Numbered from the stretch's first letter, positions 26,173-36,537 are shown. The stretch is DNA of 64,000 nt from Virgibacillus chiguensis (GCF_900129865.1 NZ_FQXD01000011.1:79642-143641), one strand, 5' to 3'. Notes: generated by a model from the sequence alone, not told the origin. Numbers and translations: made by a program.

Positions 26173-26658
26173 ATGAATTGGGAAAAATTATATCGATTAC
26201 AGAACGAGCTAGATACATTTATTGAAACGAACCAAAATATAAAGAAACAAGATGTATTCGAAAAGAAGTATTTGGCATTACTTGTGGAGTTGGGAGAATT
26301 AGCCAATGAGACAAGGTGCTTTAAATTTTGGAGTAATAAGCCGAGAAGTGAAAGAGAGACAATATTAGAAGAATATGTGGATGGCGTTCACTTTTTACTC
26401 TCATTAGGAATTACAAAGGGTCATTATTTTAGCGGGAACGTTTCTAGAAATAACGTGGAGGATGAAACAACGTTATTTCTAAACGTGTACACAGCCTGTC
26501 AGCAATTTTTTCAACATCCAACGTCGGTTAATTATAGTCATTTATGGGAAACATACTTGCATCTAGGTCAAGCTTTAGGATTTTCGGAAGTAGATGTTCA
26601 TAGAGCTTATCTAGAAAAGAATGAAGTGAATTTCGTACGTCAAGACGAAGGGTATTAG
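26173..26658 (+). CDS. Dimeric all-alpha dUTPase family protein
   Basis: Hydrolyses dUTP (and dUDP) to dUMP and keeps uracil out of DNA. The family signature of metal-binding acids is present: KKYLALLVELGELANETRCFKFW (ExxE plus the KFW segment) near residues 35-60 and EEYVDGVHFLLSLG near 68-82 (ExxD). The 161 residues match the dUTPase_2/MazG-like fold, not the trimeric type. A gene of this kind commonly lies next to ysdC in Bacillus. RBS GTGAGGAAGG precedes ATG 26173. Confidence 0.88.
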   Translation: MNWEKLYRLQNELDTFIETNQNIKKQDVFEKKYLALLVELGELANETRCFKFWSNKPRSERETILEEYVDGVHFLLSLGITKGHYFSGNVSRNNVEDETTLFLNVYTACQQFFQHPTSVNYSHLWETYLHLGQALGFSEVDVHRAYLEKNEVNFVRQDEGY

Positions 26659-26854
26659 AAGAGAAGAATGTAAAGAATAGCTTATTGTCAAATTGTTAGG
26701 GCAAAAAAGTTGTTTCGCTTATGCTAACCAAAAGTTTTATACAATTCTATATGGAAACAACAGTTTTTTTAAAATCACGCGCATGCTTTAAAAATATTAA
26801 AATTTGATTAAAAGAGGTATAATAGATAAGAGTTTATTGAAGAGGTGAATACAT

Positions 26855-27940
26855 ATGACGAAGATGGATGAAACATTAACTATGTTTAAAGATTTGACAG
26901 ATGCAAAAGGGATACCAGGCAATGAAAAAGAAGCCCGTGACGTCATGAACAATTACATTACTCCATATGCAGATGAAGTCATGTATGATAATTTAGGTAG
27001 TCTAATCGCTAAAAAAATCGGCGACGAGAATGGCCCTAAAATAATGGTTGCTGGGCATTTGGATGAAATTGGTTTTATGGTTACAAGAATTGATGATAAA
27101 GGTTTTCTTTACTTTCAAACGGCTGGTGGTTGGTGGAGCCAAGTAATGCTTGCCCAGCGTGTTACGATTATGGGAAGTCATGGAGATGTAACAGGTGTTA
27201 TTGGATCGAAACCGCCTCATATTCTTTCTGCTGAAGCAAGGAAAAAGCCAGTAGAAATTAAAGATATGTTCATTGATATAGGTGCTTCTAGCAAAGAAGA
27301 AGCGGAAGAATTTGGTGTAAAACCTGGAGATTCCGTCGTTCCATATTTTGAGTTTACACCTTTAAAAAATGAAAAGCTACTGTTGGCTAAGGCTTGGGAC
27401 AACCGTATTGGCTGTGCAATTGCTATTGAGGTTTTAAAACAACTAAAAGGACAAAAGCATCCTAACATCGTTTATGGTGTTGGAACTGTACAAGAAGAAG
27501 TTGGACTTCGTGGTGCTAAAACTGCTGCCAACACGATAAAACCAGATATTGGTTTTGGTGTTGATGTAGGTATAGCTGGTGACATGCCAGGAGTTTCAGA
27601 TCATGAAGCAGATAGCAAAATTGGTAAAGGGCCACAAATCGTGTTATACGATGCCTCTATGATATCTCATAAAGGAGTACGTGACCTTGTTGTTAAAACC
27701 GCTGAAGAAAATGACATTCCGTATCAATTTGCGACGATGGCTGGCGGGGGTACCGATTCTGGTTCTATTCATTTAACAGCAAACGGTGTGCCGTCTTTAT
27801 CTATTACAATTGCAACACGCTATATCCATACGCATGCTGGTATTTTACATCGAGATGATTTTGAACATGCGGTAAAATTAATTGTGGAGACGATTAAAAA
27901 GCTGGATCGTGATACTGTAAATGAACTAATTCTTGCTTAA
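26855..27940 (+). CDS. ysdC: M42-family metallo-aminopeptidase YsdC
   Basis: Predicted cytosolic dinuclear metallo-aminopeptidase or glucanase-like hydrolase of the PepA/M42 family. Metal ligands are seen in [13 protein letters not shown] (His, Asp), [13 protein letters not shown] (Asp), [14 protein letters not shown] (catalytic and metal Glu), [10 protein letters not shown] (Asp) and TRYIHTHAG (His). At 361 residues it equals B. subtilis YsdC. GAAGAGGTGAATACAT precedes the ATG. It is monocistronic with a long terminator. Confidence 0.93.
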   Translation: MTKMDETLTMFKDLTDAKGIPGNEKEARDVMNNYITPYADEVMYDNLGSLIAKKIGDENGPKIMVAGHLDEIGFMVTRIDDKGFLYFQTAGGWWSQVMLAQRVTIMGSHGDVTGVIGSKPPHILSAEARKKPVEIKDMFIDIGASSKEEAEEFGVKPGDSVVPYFEFTPLKNEKLLLAKAWDNRIGCAIAIEVLKQLKGQKHPNIVYGVGTVQEEVGLRGAKTAANTIKPDIGFGVDVGIAGDMPGVSDHEADSKIGKGPQIVLYDASMISHKGVRDLVVKTAEENDIPYQFATMAGGGTDSGSIHLTANGVPSLSITIATRYIHTHAGILHRDDFEHAVKLIVETIKKLDRDTVNELILA

Positions 27941-27973
27941 AAAAGATTTACTTGTATACAAGTTTATTGGTGA

Positions 27974-28040
27974 AAAAATCCGAACTCATATTTAAAATTC
28001 GATTAAGAATTTAAATGAGTTCGGATTTTAGTCTTTTTTT
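27974..28040 (+). terminator. Terminator after ysdC
   Basis: A long stem, AAAATCCGAACTCAT with ATGAGTTCGGATTTT plus an inner TTTAAA-rich pairing, followed by AGTC and seven T residues. Its reverse could also serve genes on the other strand. Confidence 0.8.
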
Positions 28041-28096
28041 AAAAGAAAACCATGAAGTATGAAGGCTACAAACAGGCGTTCAAGTAAATTTAATCT

Positions 28097-28729
28097 TTAA
28101 GCTAAATATTGATGCATTACTTTTTGTACATAATTTTGAGTTTCTTTAAAAGGTGGAACTCCTTGATGTTTATCTACATTTCCAGGCCCGGCATTATAAG
28201 CAGCCAAAGCTAATTCTGTATGACCGTTATATCTGTCCATCATTTGCTTTAAATATTTGACACCGCCTTGTATGTTTTGCTGCGGGTCATATGGATTTGT
28301 TACACCTAAGCCTCTTGCGGTGGCAGGCATTAATTGCATTAAACCTTGAGCTCCGGCGCTACTTTTAGCTAGCGGATTAAAATTGGATTCTGTCTGGATA
28401 ACAGAGCGAATGAGACGCTCGTCTACTTGGTACTTCTTTGCGGCATCCTGAATGAGCGTATCTATCTCTTTAGTAGTTGTATCACTTGTCGCTGTCATCT
28501 TTGAATACGAAGTTGCTAACGTATTATTTAATGGATATGTATGGTTATGGTTCTTAGGTGGTAAAGAATGAGTAGCTTGTAGTGTGTTTGCTTTGGATAA
28601 CTGTTCTTGCAACAACTGCTTAAAGGCAAGTTCCATCATTGGTGAATGACTGGAAAACCCATTTGAGCCAGATGTAAGGATAGACATCGCTTCATACTGC
28701 ATCATTTTTTGCAACTCTCTTATTTCCAT
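28097..28729 (-). CDS. Lytic transglycosylase (SLT domain)
   Basis: Cleaves peptidoglycan glycan strands. The C-terminal 115 residues are the SLT domain: catalytic Glu in [29 protein letters not shown], then [17 protein letters not shown] and [10 protein letters not shown]. The N-terminal 95 residues are a low-complexity, Ser/Thr/Asn-rich region with no signal peptide visible, as in B. subtilis YjbJ (181 residues). Export route is therefore unclear. AAGGAGAAC precedes ATG 28729. Divergent from ysdC and not linked to the ABC operon upstream of it by function. Confidence 0.9.
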   Translation of the reverse strand: MEIRELQKMMQYEAMSILTSGSNGFSSHSPMMELAFKQLLQEQLSKANTLQATHSLPPKNHNHTYPLNNTLATSYSKMTATSDTTTKEIDTLIQDAAKKYQVDERLIRSVIQTESNFNPLAKSSAGAQGLMQLMPATARGLGVTNPYDPQQNIQGGVKYLKQMMDRYNGHTELALAAYNAGPGNVDKHQGVPPFKETQNYVQKVMHQYLA

Positions 28730-28780
28730 ACTGTGTTCTCCTTCCTAACGGTCATATACTATTTTACTATAAGTTTATAA

Positions 28781-29467
28781 TTAAGGGAATGAGTTATTAA
28801 GCGGGACAATTTTTTTGCCAGCATGTTGTAATAAATTCCTATAAAAAGGATCTTCACCAATACAAATAACTTTGGAGCATAAAGCTTTGATTTCATCCAT
28901 ATCATGAGAAGTGTAAAGGACCATTTTTTGTTGATTACGCGCTAACTTTTGCAAGTAAGTAGCAATTTCCTTTTTTGATTTTAAATCTATTCCGACTGTC
29001 GGTTCGTCTAATAAAATCAGAGCCGGGTCGTGAATAAGGCTAATGGCTAGATTGAGTTTTCGTTTCATGCCTCCAGACAGCGTATGAACTTTATCGTGCC
29101 AACGATCTAAATTCATATCAAGACATAATTCTTTCAATCCTTTTTCGGATTTGTTTTTCCATGCTAGTTTTTCAAAAAAAACCATATTTTCACGAACGGT
29201 AAAATTATCCCATATAGCGATATCTTGCGGTACAAATCCGATATGGCGTCGTACATGCTTACGATGTTTTTGGTAGTACCAGTCGTATAATTGAATGGAC
29301 CCTGTTGTAGGCATCTGTAAAGTTGCTAATACATGTAATAAAGTCGATTTCCCTGCCCCATTTTCACCGACCAAACCGATAATTTCACCAGGATGTATGG
29401 AAAAGGAGACATCAGTGAAAATAGGCTGTTTATTATAAGTTTTAGATATACGTTCTACGTTAAGCAT
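28781..29467 (-). CDS. ABC transporter ATP-binding protein
   Basis: ATPase of an ABC-2 type exporter. Walker A GLVGENGAGKST, Q-loop PQDIAIWD, signature LSGGMKRKL, Walker B ALILLDEPTVG and H-loop YTSHDMDE are all present. The start ATG 29467 follows AAGAAGGGAAG and overlaps the end of the upstream permease by 8 bases; a longer in-frame ATG at 29488 is less likely. Last gene of a four-gene minus-strand operon with two permeases and a DUF6583-like protein. Substrate unknown. Confidence 0.9.
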   Translation of the reverse strand: MLNVERISKTYNKQPIFTDVSFSIHPGEIIGLVGENGAGKSTLLHVLATLQMPTTGSIQLYDWYYQKHRKHVRRHIGFVPQDIAIWDNFTVRENMVFFEKLAWKNKSEKGLKELCLDMNLDRWHDKVHTLSGGMKRKLNLAISLIHDPALILLDEPTVGIDLKSKKEIATYLQKLARNQQKMVLYTSHDMDEIKALCSKVICIGEDPFYRNLLQHAGKKIVPLNNSFP

Positions 29468-30590
29468 ATGTATCTTCCCTTCTTGCATACCAAATAATAA
29501 TTAGTAAGCCTACAATATAAAGCCAAATATTATGTAATGCCCCTTCGAGAAATGGAATAAACGGGTGAATTACAGATATAGTTGGCAGGTTCTTAACTAG
29601 ATGATCAATAGGGATAATTGCTCCGCTAGTTAAAGCAAGTAATAATGTAATAATGAAAGATAGGCTATAATACGTAACTAAACGTTTCATTTTAAAAGCG
29701 AATAAAAAAGCAAAACCATTCAATATCATTCTTATGGTGACGATGGCAATAATTTGTGAGAAATGGGTTAGTATCTCAAGAATATAGTGAAAAACAAAAA
29801 TTGTAATAACATCTATGAAAAGTAATAAACATGTATATAATGTGAGATTGAGTAACGCATATTTCTTAAAAGAAAACCGAATAAATACAAATCGTGGTTT
29901 AACGGTCGCATTGTTTTCTTTAATCACCCAATCAAAAAGAAAGAAAGTGGCCAAACTTGCGAATAATATCCATATCCCCCAGGGGTTCCATAATGATACT
30001 TGTTTTTCTCTTTTGTTTACTTGGTCTCGATATTGAAATTGAGTTGATAATAAATTCTGATTTGTCTCGATCTCTTTACTTGTAGTAATAATTTCATCTT
30101 TTGTCCATTCCTGACTGTTGGTCAACTGTTTCTCCAATTGTAATACAGTATGAGCGGTTTTAATTCGTCCTGTATTTTTTTGAACGAAAGAGGCTACCAT
30201 TTCCGAAACAGAAGTATAAGCGAACGATAAATCTGATTGATAACTAGTAATTAGCCGATTTCGACTACCTCTATGCATCTTTTCTTCATACCCATCTTTA
30301 ATAATAAATACACTATCCAATTCATGTTTTTTCAATTGTTGAAGCGCTTTGTCTTCATCTAACTCGTAGATACGAAGAAGAGAGGATTGTTTCAATTCTT
30401 TTACCAATTCAAAAGCGGTGTTTGTTTGATCTTCTACAACAAGACCTACCGGGACTTTGCTTTCTGTCTGAACGTCTATTAGCAAATAATGAAGAAAAAT
30501 CACACTAGCAAGAGGGAAAAACAGCCAAAAAACAAAGGAATAGAAATGATGTTTCCAATGCAAGAAGCGGGTTTGGATAATAGATTTCAT
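29460..30590 (-). CDS. ABC-2 type permease
   Basis: Membrane subunit of the exporter: one N-terminal helix (about 13-32), a 170-residue extracytoplasmic domain (VPVGLVVEDQ, HELDSVFIIKDGYE), then five or so helices from about 205 to the end. That arrangement is typical of ABC-2/DrrB-like subunits. It overlaps the neighbouring permease by four bases at its start (30587-30590), so the two are translationally coupled and probably form a heterodimer. Confidence 0.87.
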   Translation of the reverse strand: MKSIIQTRFLHWKHHFYSFVFWLFFPLASVIFLHYLLIDVQTESKVPVGLVVEDQTNTAFELVKELKQSSLLRIYELDEDKALQQLKKHELDSVFIIKDGYEEKMHRGSRNRLITSYQSDLSFAYTSVSEMVASFVQKNTGRIKTAHTVLQLEKQLTNSQEWTKDEIITTSKEIETNQNLLSTQFQYRDQVNKREKQVSLWNPWGIWILFASLATFFLFDWVIKENNATVKPRFVFIRFSFKKYALLNLTLYTCLLLFIDVITIFVFHYILEILTHFSQIIAIVTIRMILNGFAFLFAFKMKRLVTYYSLSFIITLLLALTSGAIIPIDHLVKNLPTISVIHPFIPFLEGALHNIWLYIVGLLIIIWYARREDTYA

Positions 30591-31819
30591 CGATGTAGGC
30601 GCTCCTTTCCAATGGTAATACTAGAAAGAACAAAAAAACCAACGGCAGTCATTAGTAACAATGGAATGTAGTCTACATACAAGCGTTTATGTAGTAATAA
30701 TTCTTGTAGCCAGTAGAATGCTTCCGAAGAAAAAGTAAAGGGAAGCATTTGCTGAAATGAAAGTGGCAAATAAAACGTTGGAATGATAGAGCCACTTAAT
30801 AAAAGAATTGCCAAAGTAAGGCTAATTTGTACGACGAGTCGCATCCGATGAGAACGAATGAAAGCTTCTACGATAGAAATGGCTAATAAGAAGCAAAAGC
30901 TATATAAAATAATAACAGGCATAATCCTCACTGCGTCTACGAGTTGAATATCCCAACCTAATAATATATGAAGTACAAATAATAGACCTAAACCAAGCAT
31001 ACAAACGAAGCCCATAGTTACAGCTAGTTTAGCAAATATCGGTTGAATTGGTCGTACATTGTAGAGCATCATTCTTTGTTCCATTTTTGCTGTTACGTCA
31101 CGGTGTAATCCTGTGTATATAAGTAGTAACCATGATGTGAATATGATAAACCAGCCACCAAGACTATAGTAAGAAGCGGGGGTGGCGGTAGCCTGATTAA
31201 TTAATTGCTCCTCTTGAATAAGCTGCTTTCTTCCTAAAGTGTAGAACACAAACTTCTTAAATTGTTCAAAGACAAACTCATTGCGTTCTTGCTCATCTAA
31301 GGGGAGTTTTTTGGCGTAACGATTTAACGTGAGCACATTTGCTTGAGACGCCCTTATATGTGTTGTCACACTTTCCATTATTGTATAAACCATTTGGCTT
31401 TGAATAGGTTGATTTGGGTTGCCTATCATTGATAAAGTAACTGGATTTCCTTGATATAAATTATGCGTGAATTTTTCTGGGAATAGTATGTAGGAGCTGA
31501 TCTCATCATTCTCCATTTTTTGTTTCGCTGCTGTTTCACTCATTTTATGTACATGTATAAAGCTGCCAAGTTCAGATGTTTCATCCAACATATTAATGAA
31601 TAGCTTTGTTTCCTTTGATTGATCTAAATCAACTAGTCCAACTTGTATAGGATTTTGTTCATCTGGAGTAACAAATGTTATGGTAATATACGCTAGTAAG
31701 CCGACGATAAAAATGGGGAGAAGTAAAACAAGAGGAAGTGCATACCACTTCCTCTTTAATTGCAGTGCATTATATGTTATAAACAATAATGTTATTTTCA
31801 TGAAATGCATAATGGGCAC
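30587..31819 (-). CDS. ABC-2 type permease
   Basis: Second membrane subunit, 410 residues, with the same plan: N-terminal helix (about 27-48), an extracytoplasmic region with IQVGLVDLDQSKETK and ISSYILFPEKFTHNLYQG, and a C-terminal six-helix bundle. The first residues hold two more possible starts (MPIMHFMK). It lies 24 bases after the DUF6583-like gene in the same direction. Confidence 0.87.
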   Translation of the reverse strand: MPIMHFMKITLLFITYNALQLKRKWYALPLVLLLPIFIVGLLAYITITFVTPDEQNPIQVGLVDLDQSKETKLFINMLDETSELGSFIHVHKMSETAAKQKMENDEISSYILFPEKFTHNLYQGNPVTLSMIGNPNQPIQSQMVYTIMESVTTHIRASQANVLTLNRYAKKLPLDEQERNEFVFEQFKKFVFYTLGRKQLIQEEQLINQATATPASYYSLGGWFIIFTSWLLLIYTGLHRDVTAKMEQRMMLYNVRPIQPIFAKLAVTMGFVCMLGLGLLFVLHILLGWDIQLVDAVRIMPVIILYSFCFLLAISIVEAFIRSHRMRLVVQISLTLAILLLSGSIIPTFYLPLSFQQMLPFTFSSEAFYWLQELLLHKRLYVDYIPLLLMTAVGFFVLSSITIGKERLHR

Positions 31820-31843
31820 TTCCGTTCGTTCTTGTATTTATCG

Positions 31844-33418
31844 TTAGAATTCCATGTTTCCGGTAGCTGATAGCATTTCTACCATCCAACCTTGGAATTT
31901 AGGTGTAACTTCCGTTTCGAAAAATTCCATAAGTTCTTGTTTATTCATTGTTCCAATTTCTGTAGTTTTATCTTTACTCGGAATATCTACACTGTCTACT
32001 GTTTTTCCTTCAACATTAGCATGAAGTGAGAATAAATTTTGATCAACATTTGGATCAGTAAAAGCAAAGCTGTGTTCCTCGTTCATTTGATCTTTTTCAT
32101 AATTAGATGTACCGTTCCAAATGAGTTGTGTATCACCTGTATATGGATCTTGAAGATTAATCGTACGTTCAAAATCGCGTTTTCCATCTTTTAACGTTTC
32201 TTTGCCGTCATAAGTAAATGCTTGTTCGTCAAACGCTAGTTTCAGAGAATCCTCCGCTTTTTTATCTTTCCATGATAAATCACCGGAGAGGCTTACTTTA
32301 CCACCTTCCATAGCGTCATCAACGTTTAAAGCGAGATTAAATTGCTGCCTTTCTTCTTGGAGAAGTTGTGTCCCTTTAAACTCGATTGTAGTAAGTCGTT
32401 CTTTGTTTTGACCGAGTTGAATATTAAAATCGCGTTGGGCAATTAAATCATCGTGCACCCAAATGGTAGATGTTAAACCTTTTGGAATTTGAAATCCATC
32501 TATATCTTCTTTTGCTTTTTCTAAAGAAGTATCATAATCTTCCATTGTTTGGTCTATCTCTTTTTTTATTTCAGGCATGGCTGCCATCCCCATCAATTGT
32601 TCTTCTAAAAATTGACGGAAAAGCTCTTTCATTTTATCGTCTTTTCGTAATTTTTCTATGGTTTTACTTAAAATTTCTTTTACTTTTTCTTCACTTAATT
32701 GCATCGTGATTTTGTCTGTTTCTAATGATTTATCATGGACTTTAATCGTTTCGCTTTCTGTTTTAAAAGCTTCGTCTGGTAATTGGTCATAAATAAACTT
32801 GCCATATTCTTCTTGAATATATTCTTTATCATCTTCAGATAGTGCTTCTTCAAATAACGTATTAAAATCAACCTTTTCTTCGCCTGTAAAAGTAGCTGGG
32901 TCGATTTCTTGCAATAGTTTGCCAACATTTTCACCTTTTAACGAGATGAATTGTTCCAGAAACGGTAAACCTACCATAAATTGTTTGGAATTTAAATGAA
33001 AAGTAATGTTATCCACTTTCATTTCGCCAATATTCGCTGATAGATTTCCAGATATTTTTTTATTTTTTATATCAGCAGCATGTGTGTAAGAAATAGTAGA
33101 ATTATTGATGAGTTGAGCAGGATCTACCCCCATACCACCTTGAATAATAGGAATATCGGATTCCGCTGACAATTCATAATTTGTTTCCGTCGGTTCTTCT
33201 CTAGTAGTTTCTAACCAATCAAATTCTGATTCATATCGTTGTTCAATTTGCTCATTCATAAACGCTATTGATTCTTTTTCTGCTAAAAAGTATTTCTGCT
33301 TATCTGATAAATTTGCGAAAATATAAGCCGCAACAGTTCCGCCAATTAGTATTACTGCCCCTATAGTAATACCAATTAATGTTTTGGGTGACAGCTTACG
33401 TTTCTTTGTTTCCTCCAT
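31844..33418 (-). CDS. DUF6583-like membrane-anchored protein
   Basis: First gene of the ABC operon. A cytoplasmic basic start (MEETKKRKLSPKTL), one membrane helix (about 16-37) and a long extracytoplasmic domain of about 485 residues, rich in Asp/Glu/Lys, with repeated beta-type segments (KNKKISGNLSANIGEMKVDN; KGTQLLQEERQQFNLALNV). GAGGGG lies before ATG 33418; the open frame continues upstream to 33550 without a good start. The family name is recalled, with moderate confidence; role unknown, perhaps a lipoprotein-like substrate-handling partner of the exporter. Confidence 0.75.
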   Translation of the reverse strand: MEETKKRKLSPKTLIGITIGAVILIGGTVAAYIFANLSDKQKYFLAEKESIAFMNEQIEQRYESEFDWLETTREEPTETNYELSAESDIPIIQGGMGVDPAQLINNSTISYTHAADIKNKKISGNLSANIGEMKVDNITFHLNSKQFMVGLPFLEQFISLKGENVGKLLQEIDPATFTGEEKVDFNTLFEEALSEDDKEYIQEEYGKFIYDQLPDEAFKTESETIKVHDKSLETDKITMQLSEEKVKEILSKTIEKLRKDDKMKELFRQFLEEQLMGMAAMPEIKKEIDQTMEDYDTSLEKAKEDIDGFQIPKGLTSTIWVHDDLIAQRDFNIQLGQNKERLTTIEFKGTQLLQEERQQFNLALNVDDAMEGGKVSLSGDLSWKDKKAEDSLKLAFDEQAFTYDGKETLKDGKRDFERTINLQDPYTGDTQLIWNGTSNYEKDQMNEEHSFAFTDPNVDQNLFSLHANVEGKTVDSVDIPSKDKTTEIGTMNKQELMEFFETEVTPKFQGWMVEMLSATGNMEF

Positions 33419-33424
33419 TACTTT

Positions 33425-33884
33425 TCCCCTCTCTGTAAATACTTCCGATTTAATTGTATTACATAATCCTGTAATAATGACAATGAAGTATCTGTTTATG
33501 TTTATATCACTTTGTAAAAATATAGTCAAATTGTGCCAATACTTGTCCACGTAGGGAAAAATTAAAATAAGGTGTGTGATTCAAAAATTAAAGTGAAAAA
33601 GGGTAATAATACCTATGTATTTAGTGGAGCAAATGGTAAATTCACTGTACTATTCATGCCATTTGAGTCCTAGTGTTTAAAAATTTAGGCAAATTCGACT
33701 GATATTTAGTAGTCATTGTTTCTGTCTCGTGAGCGCATACGAGACAATATGTATAATAGCACAAGAAGTACAAATGACAGAAAAAATTCTAATACAGAGC
33801 CGCTATAAGAACCGTATAAATTTTTTTGGTTTATAGTACAAAACAGACTTATCAATAAACAAATTTTTCTTATTATAGTGCAAG
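33425..33884. other. Intergenic region upstream of the ABC operon
   Basis: AT-rich, with no supported gene. GTCTCGT (33724-33730) and ACGAGAC (33739-33745) form a small hairpin, and AAATTTTTCTTATTATAGTGC near 33861 (split here as ends only) resembles the right flank of family C. Promoters for the ABC operon were not identifiable. Confidence 0.4.
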
Positions 33885-33924
33885 CAAAAGAGTAGCACTT
33901 GACTAATTTTTCAAGTGCTACTCT
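33885..33924 (-). terminator. Terminator of sspI
   Basis: AGAGTAGCACTTG and its perfect complement flank a 10-base loop; on the minus strand the stem runs into TTTTGC. Confidence 0.85.
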
Positions 33925-33932
33925 CTTAAGGT

Positions 33933-34157
33933 TTAGGACTGTGTTGTAGCTTGCTTTACACCTTGTTCTAAAGCTTCTAACATATGGTCTTTATCTTGTT
34001 CTTCTGCATTCTCCCAGATTAATTCGAATAAGACACCTAGTCCAGGAAGCATTTTTTCTTCTCCACTCTGGACGGCATCAACAATAGTTGCTTCCAATTG
34101 GGATTGGTCATTAGAAGCAATATTGCTAAGTATTGCTTCGCGTAAATTTAAATCCAA
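33933..34157 (-). CDS. sspI: Small acid-soluble spore protein SspI
   Basis: Minor spore-core protein expressed in the forespore. The 74 residues [16 protein letters not shown]... with [17 protein letters not shown] match B. subtilis SspI (71). AAAGGAGG lies 8 bases before a TTG start at 34157; a longer frame upstream lacks a binding site and is not protein-like. As in B. subtilis it is divergent from ysgA. A SigG promoter is expected but was not identified with confidence. Confidence 0.93.
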   Translation of the reverse strand: MDLNLREAILSNIASNDQSQLEATIVDAVQSGEEKMLPGLGVLFELIWENAEEQDKDHMLEALEQGVKQATTQS

Positions 34158-34337
34158 GACAATTCCTCCTTTGCAAATTAAAAAGCTTAAGAAATTACGT
34201 TGCACGGCTAAAGTTTTCTGTAGATTAGGGCAGATTATATAATATAAATGAAGGACTACAGGATGTGCTAATGCATTTCCTACCATATAGGTAAATTATC
34301 GGCAACAATAATTTAGCCTTTGCACGCTAAAATTAGT

Positions 34338-34367
34338 TTGACCGAATAAGGATAAAATATGTATACT
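34338..34367 (+). promoter_or_regulatory. Probable promoter of ysgA
   Basis: TTGACC, an 18-base spacer and TATACT, 27 bases before the ysgA start. Confidence 0.6.
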
Positions 34368-34393
34368 ATGTAAGGTGAATGAGGGTGATACGT

Positions 34394-35140
34394 ATGGAAT
34401 CAATAATTACATCTGTTAAAAATACAAAAGTGAAAAATTGGAAAAAGTTACACACTCGAAAAGGGCGAGAAAATACAAATACGTTTCTCATTGAAGGTTT
34501 TCACATAGTTGAAGAAGCCTTTCTAAGTGGATGGACGATGAAGGAGTTAATTATTCAAGAAGGTGTATCTCTACCTACGTGGGTAAACGACATCCCAGTT
34601 ACTGTGGTGAAAGATACTATTTTTACAACCATATCTCAAACGGATGCACCACAAGGAATTGCAGCTGTAGTGTCTATGAGAGAATTATTTGCCATAAAGC
34701 AAAGCCCTGTACTTATCGTCGATGCAGTGCAAGATCCTGGTAATCTTGGAACGATAATTCGTACGGCAGATGCAGCAGGTTTTTCAGAAGTAATTCTAGG
34801 AGAAGGAACAGTAGATGCTTTTAATCATAAAGTTATTCGTGCTACGCAAGGTTCTTTGTTCCATATTCCTATTAGGATAGCCAGGTTAGAAGAGGAAATT
34901 GCTTCGCTTAAAAAAGCAGGTTTTGAAATATGGGTAACGGCTTTAGAGGATGCGTTCCATTATACAGAAGTAAAACCAAAGCTGAAGACAGGACTTATTG
35001 TAGGAAATGAAGGAAGCGGTGTAAGAACACAAATAATGGAGTTAGCAGATAAACGGGTGACTATACCAATTTATGGGAAAGCTGAATCGTTAAATGTCAG
35101 TGTAGCTTCTGGAATTTTAATGTACTATTTACGCTCATAA
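34394..35140 (+). CDS. ysgA: TrmH-family (SpoU) RNA 2'-O-methyltransferase YsgA
   Basis: Predicted ribose methyltransferase acting on tRNA or 23S rRNA. The N-terminal substrate-binding domain begins ITSVKNTKVKNWKKLHTRKGR; the SPOUT knot has its three motifs: VDAVQDPGNLGTIIRTADAAG, VGNEGSGVR and IPIYGKAESLNVSVASGI. GAGGGTGAT precedes ATG 34394 (248 residues). It lies between sspI and pheST, as in B. subtilis. The target nucleotide is not known from sequence. Confidence 0.92.
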   Translation: MESIITSVKNTKVKNWKKLHTRKGRENTNTFLIEGFHIVEEAFLSGWTMKELIIQEGVSLPTWVNDIPVTVVKDTIFTTISQTDAPQGIAAVVSMRELFAIKQSPVLIVDAVQDPGNLGTIIRTADAAGFSEVILGEGTVDAFNHKVIRATQGSLFHIPIRIARLEEEIASLKKAGFEIWVTALEDAFHYTEVKPKLKTGLIVGNEGSGVRTQIMELADKRVTIPIYGKAESLNVSVASGILMYYLRS

Positions 35141-35142
35141 TG

Positions 35143-35171
35143 TTGCAAACCTTCTTGTGTTTATCTATAAT
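35143..35171 (+). promoter_or_regulatory. Promoter of pheST
   Basis: TTGCAA, a 17-base spacer and TATAAT, directly after the ysgA stop codon and upstream of the T-box. Confidence 0.7.
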
Positions 35172-35184
35172 ATATATAACATAA

Positions 35185-35440
35185 TAGCAAAAGCGTTGAA
35201 GGAGCGGAGAATTTGCCTCTATTACGTATACAGGGAGAAATGTCATAGACTGAAAACATTTCATCGTAGCAAAGTTCATCCTTTCACTCTGGAGCAGATA
35301 CTTGGACCTCATTCTTAATGAGTAAAGGTATTCCGGGTTATTCCCGTTATCGGAATGAAGTGGATACTTTGGAAACATTGTATGAACTAGGGTGGTACCG
35401 CGAAAATATGCCTCGTCCCTTGCTGGGAGGAGGCTTTTTA
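35185..35440 (+). promoter_or_regulatory. T-box riboswitch of pheST
   Basis: The T-box core AGGGTGGTACCGCG is at 35389-35402, followed by a terminator with arms GCCTCGTCCC and GGGAGGAGGC ending in five T residues. TTC at 35275-35277 followed by A in Stem I fits a phenylalanine specifier. The transcript would be read through when tRNA-Phe is uncharged. Confidence 0.93.
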
Positions 35441-35488
35441 TATTGCTTTTTAAGCTATGTAAGAATGAATAAAGGAGGAAATAAGAAG

Positions 35489-36523
35489 ATGAAAGAGCAG
35501 TTAAAAATGATTGAACAAGAAGCTTTGGAAAAGATCTTACAAGCTAAGACTACGAAAGAACTGCAAGATATTAAAGTAACCTACTTAGGTAAGAAAGGTT
35601 CACTCACAAGTGTGTTGCGAGGGATGGGGAAACTTTCTAAAGAAGAGCGCCCGGTTATTGGAGAACTTGCTAACAAAGTGCGTGAACGATTAACCTTAAG
35701 CCTTGAGGAGCAATTGGAGAAATTAGAAGAAATGGCTTTAGAAGAGCAATTAGAAAAAGAAACGATAGATGTAACACTTCCTGGCAGACCAGTGAGACTC
35801 GGTGGCCAGCACTTATTAACTAAAGTAATTGAAGAAATTGAAGATTTATTTATTGGAATGGGTTTTGAAATCAGAGAAGGGCCTGAGGTAGAAACGGATT
35901 ATTTTAATTTTGAAGCATTAAACTTACCGAAAAATCATCCAGCAAGGGAAATGCAGGACACCTTTTTTATTACAAAAGAGTTATTAATGCGTACACAAAC
36001 ATCTCCTGTACAGGCACGTACGATGCTTGAATATGGTGGTAACAAGCCAGTGAAAATGATATCTCCTGGAAAAGTTTATCGCCGTGATACAGATGATGCC
36101 ACTCATTCCCATCAGTTTACACAAATTGAAGGTTTATATGTAGATAAAGATGTGAAAATGAGTGATTTAAAAGGTGTACTAGATGTTTTCACCAAAAAAA
36201 TGTATGGCAGTGATCGAAAAATTCGTTTTCGCCCAAGTTTTTTTCCGTTTACAGAACCATCTGTGGAAATTGATATTTCTTGTAAAGCATGTGAAGGAAA
36301 AGGCTGCTCTATTTGTAAAGGATCCGGATGGATTGAAATCTTAGGCGCGGGTATGGTACATCCAAATGTATTATCAATGGCTGGTTATGATCCAAAGGTT
36401 TACAGCGGATTTGCCTTCGGTATGGGACCTGAACGAATTGCGATGTTGAAATATGGAATTAAGGATATAAGGCAGTTTTACACGAATGACATTCGGTTTT
36501 TAACGCAATACCATAATGCTTAG
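35489..36523 (+). CDS. pheS: Phenylalanyl-tRNA synthetase alpha subunit
   Basis: Catalytic subunit of the alpha2-beta2 enzyme. An N-terminal coiled coil (1-85) binds tRNA; class II motifs follow: HPLARE-type segment [11 protein letters not shown], motif 2 [26 protein letters not shown], motif 3 near [17 protein letters not shown]. The cysteine-rich [17 protein letters not shown] insert is typical. AAAGGAGG (35471-35478) selects ATG 35489, giving 344 residues as in B. subtilis. pheT follows after 14 bases. Confidence 0.96.
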   Translation: MKEQLKMIEQEALEKILQAKTTKELQDIKVTYLGKKGSLTSVLRGMGKLSKEERPVIGELANKVRERLTLSLEEQLEKLEEMALEEQLEKETIDVTLPGRPVRLGGQHLLTKVIEEIEDLFIGMGFEIREGPEVETDYFNFEALNLPKNHPAREMQDTFFITKELLMRTQTSPVQARTMLEYGGNKPVKMISPGKVYRRDTDDATHSHQFTQIEGLYVDKDVKMSDLKGVLDVFTKKMYGSDRKIRFRPSFFPFTEPSVEIDISCKACEGKGCSICKGSGWIEILGAGMVHPNVLSMAGYDPKVYSGFAFGMGPERIAMLKYGIKDIRQFYTNDIRFLTQYHNA

Positions 36524-36537
36524 GGAGGAAAGTTTGC

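Noticed and set aside
35318..35488. In-frame N-terminal extension of pheS
   Set aside because: It runs through the T-box and terminator of the leader; the family length and the strong binding site indicate ATG 35489.
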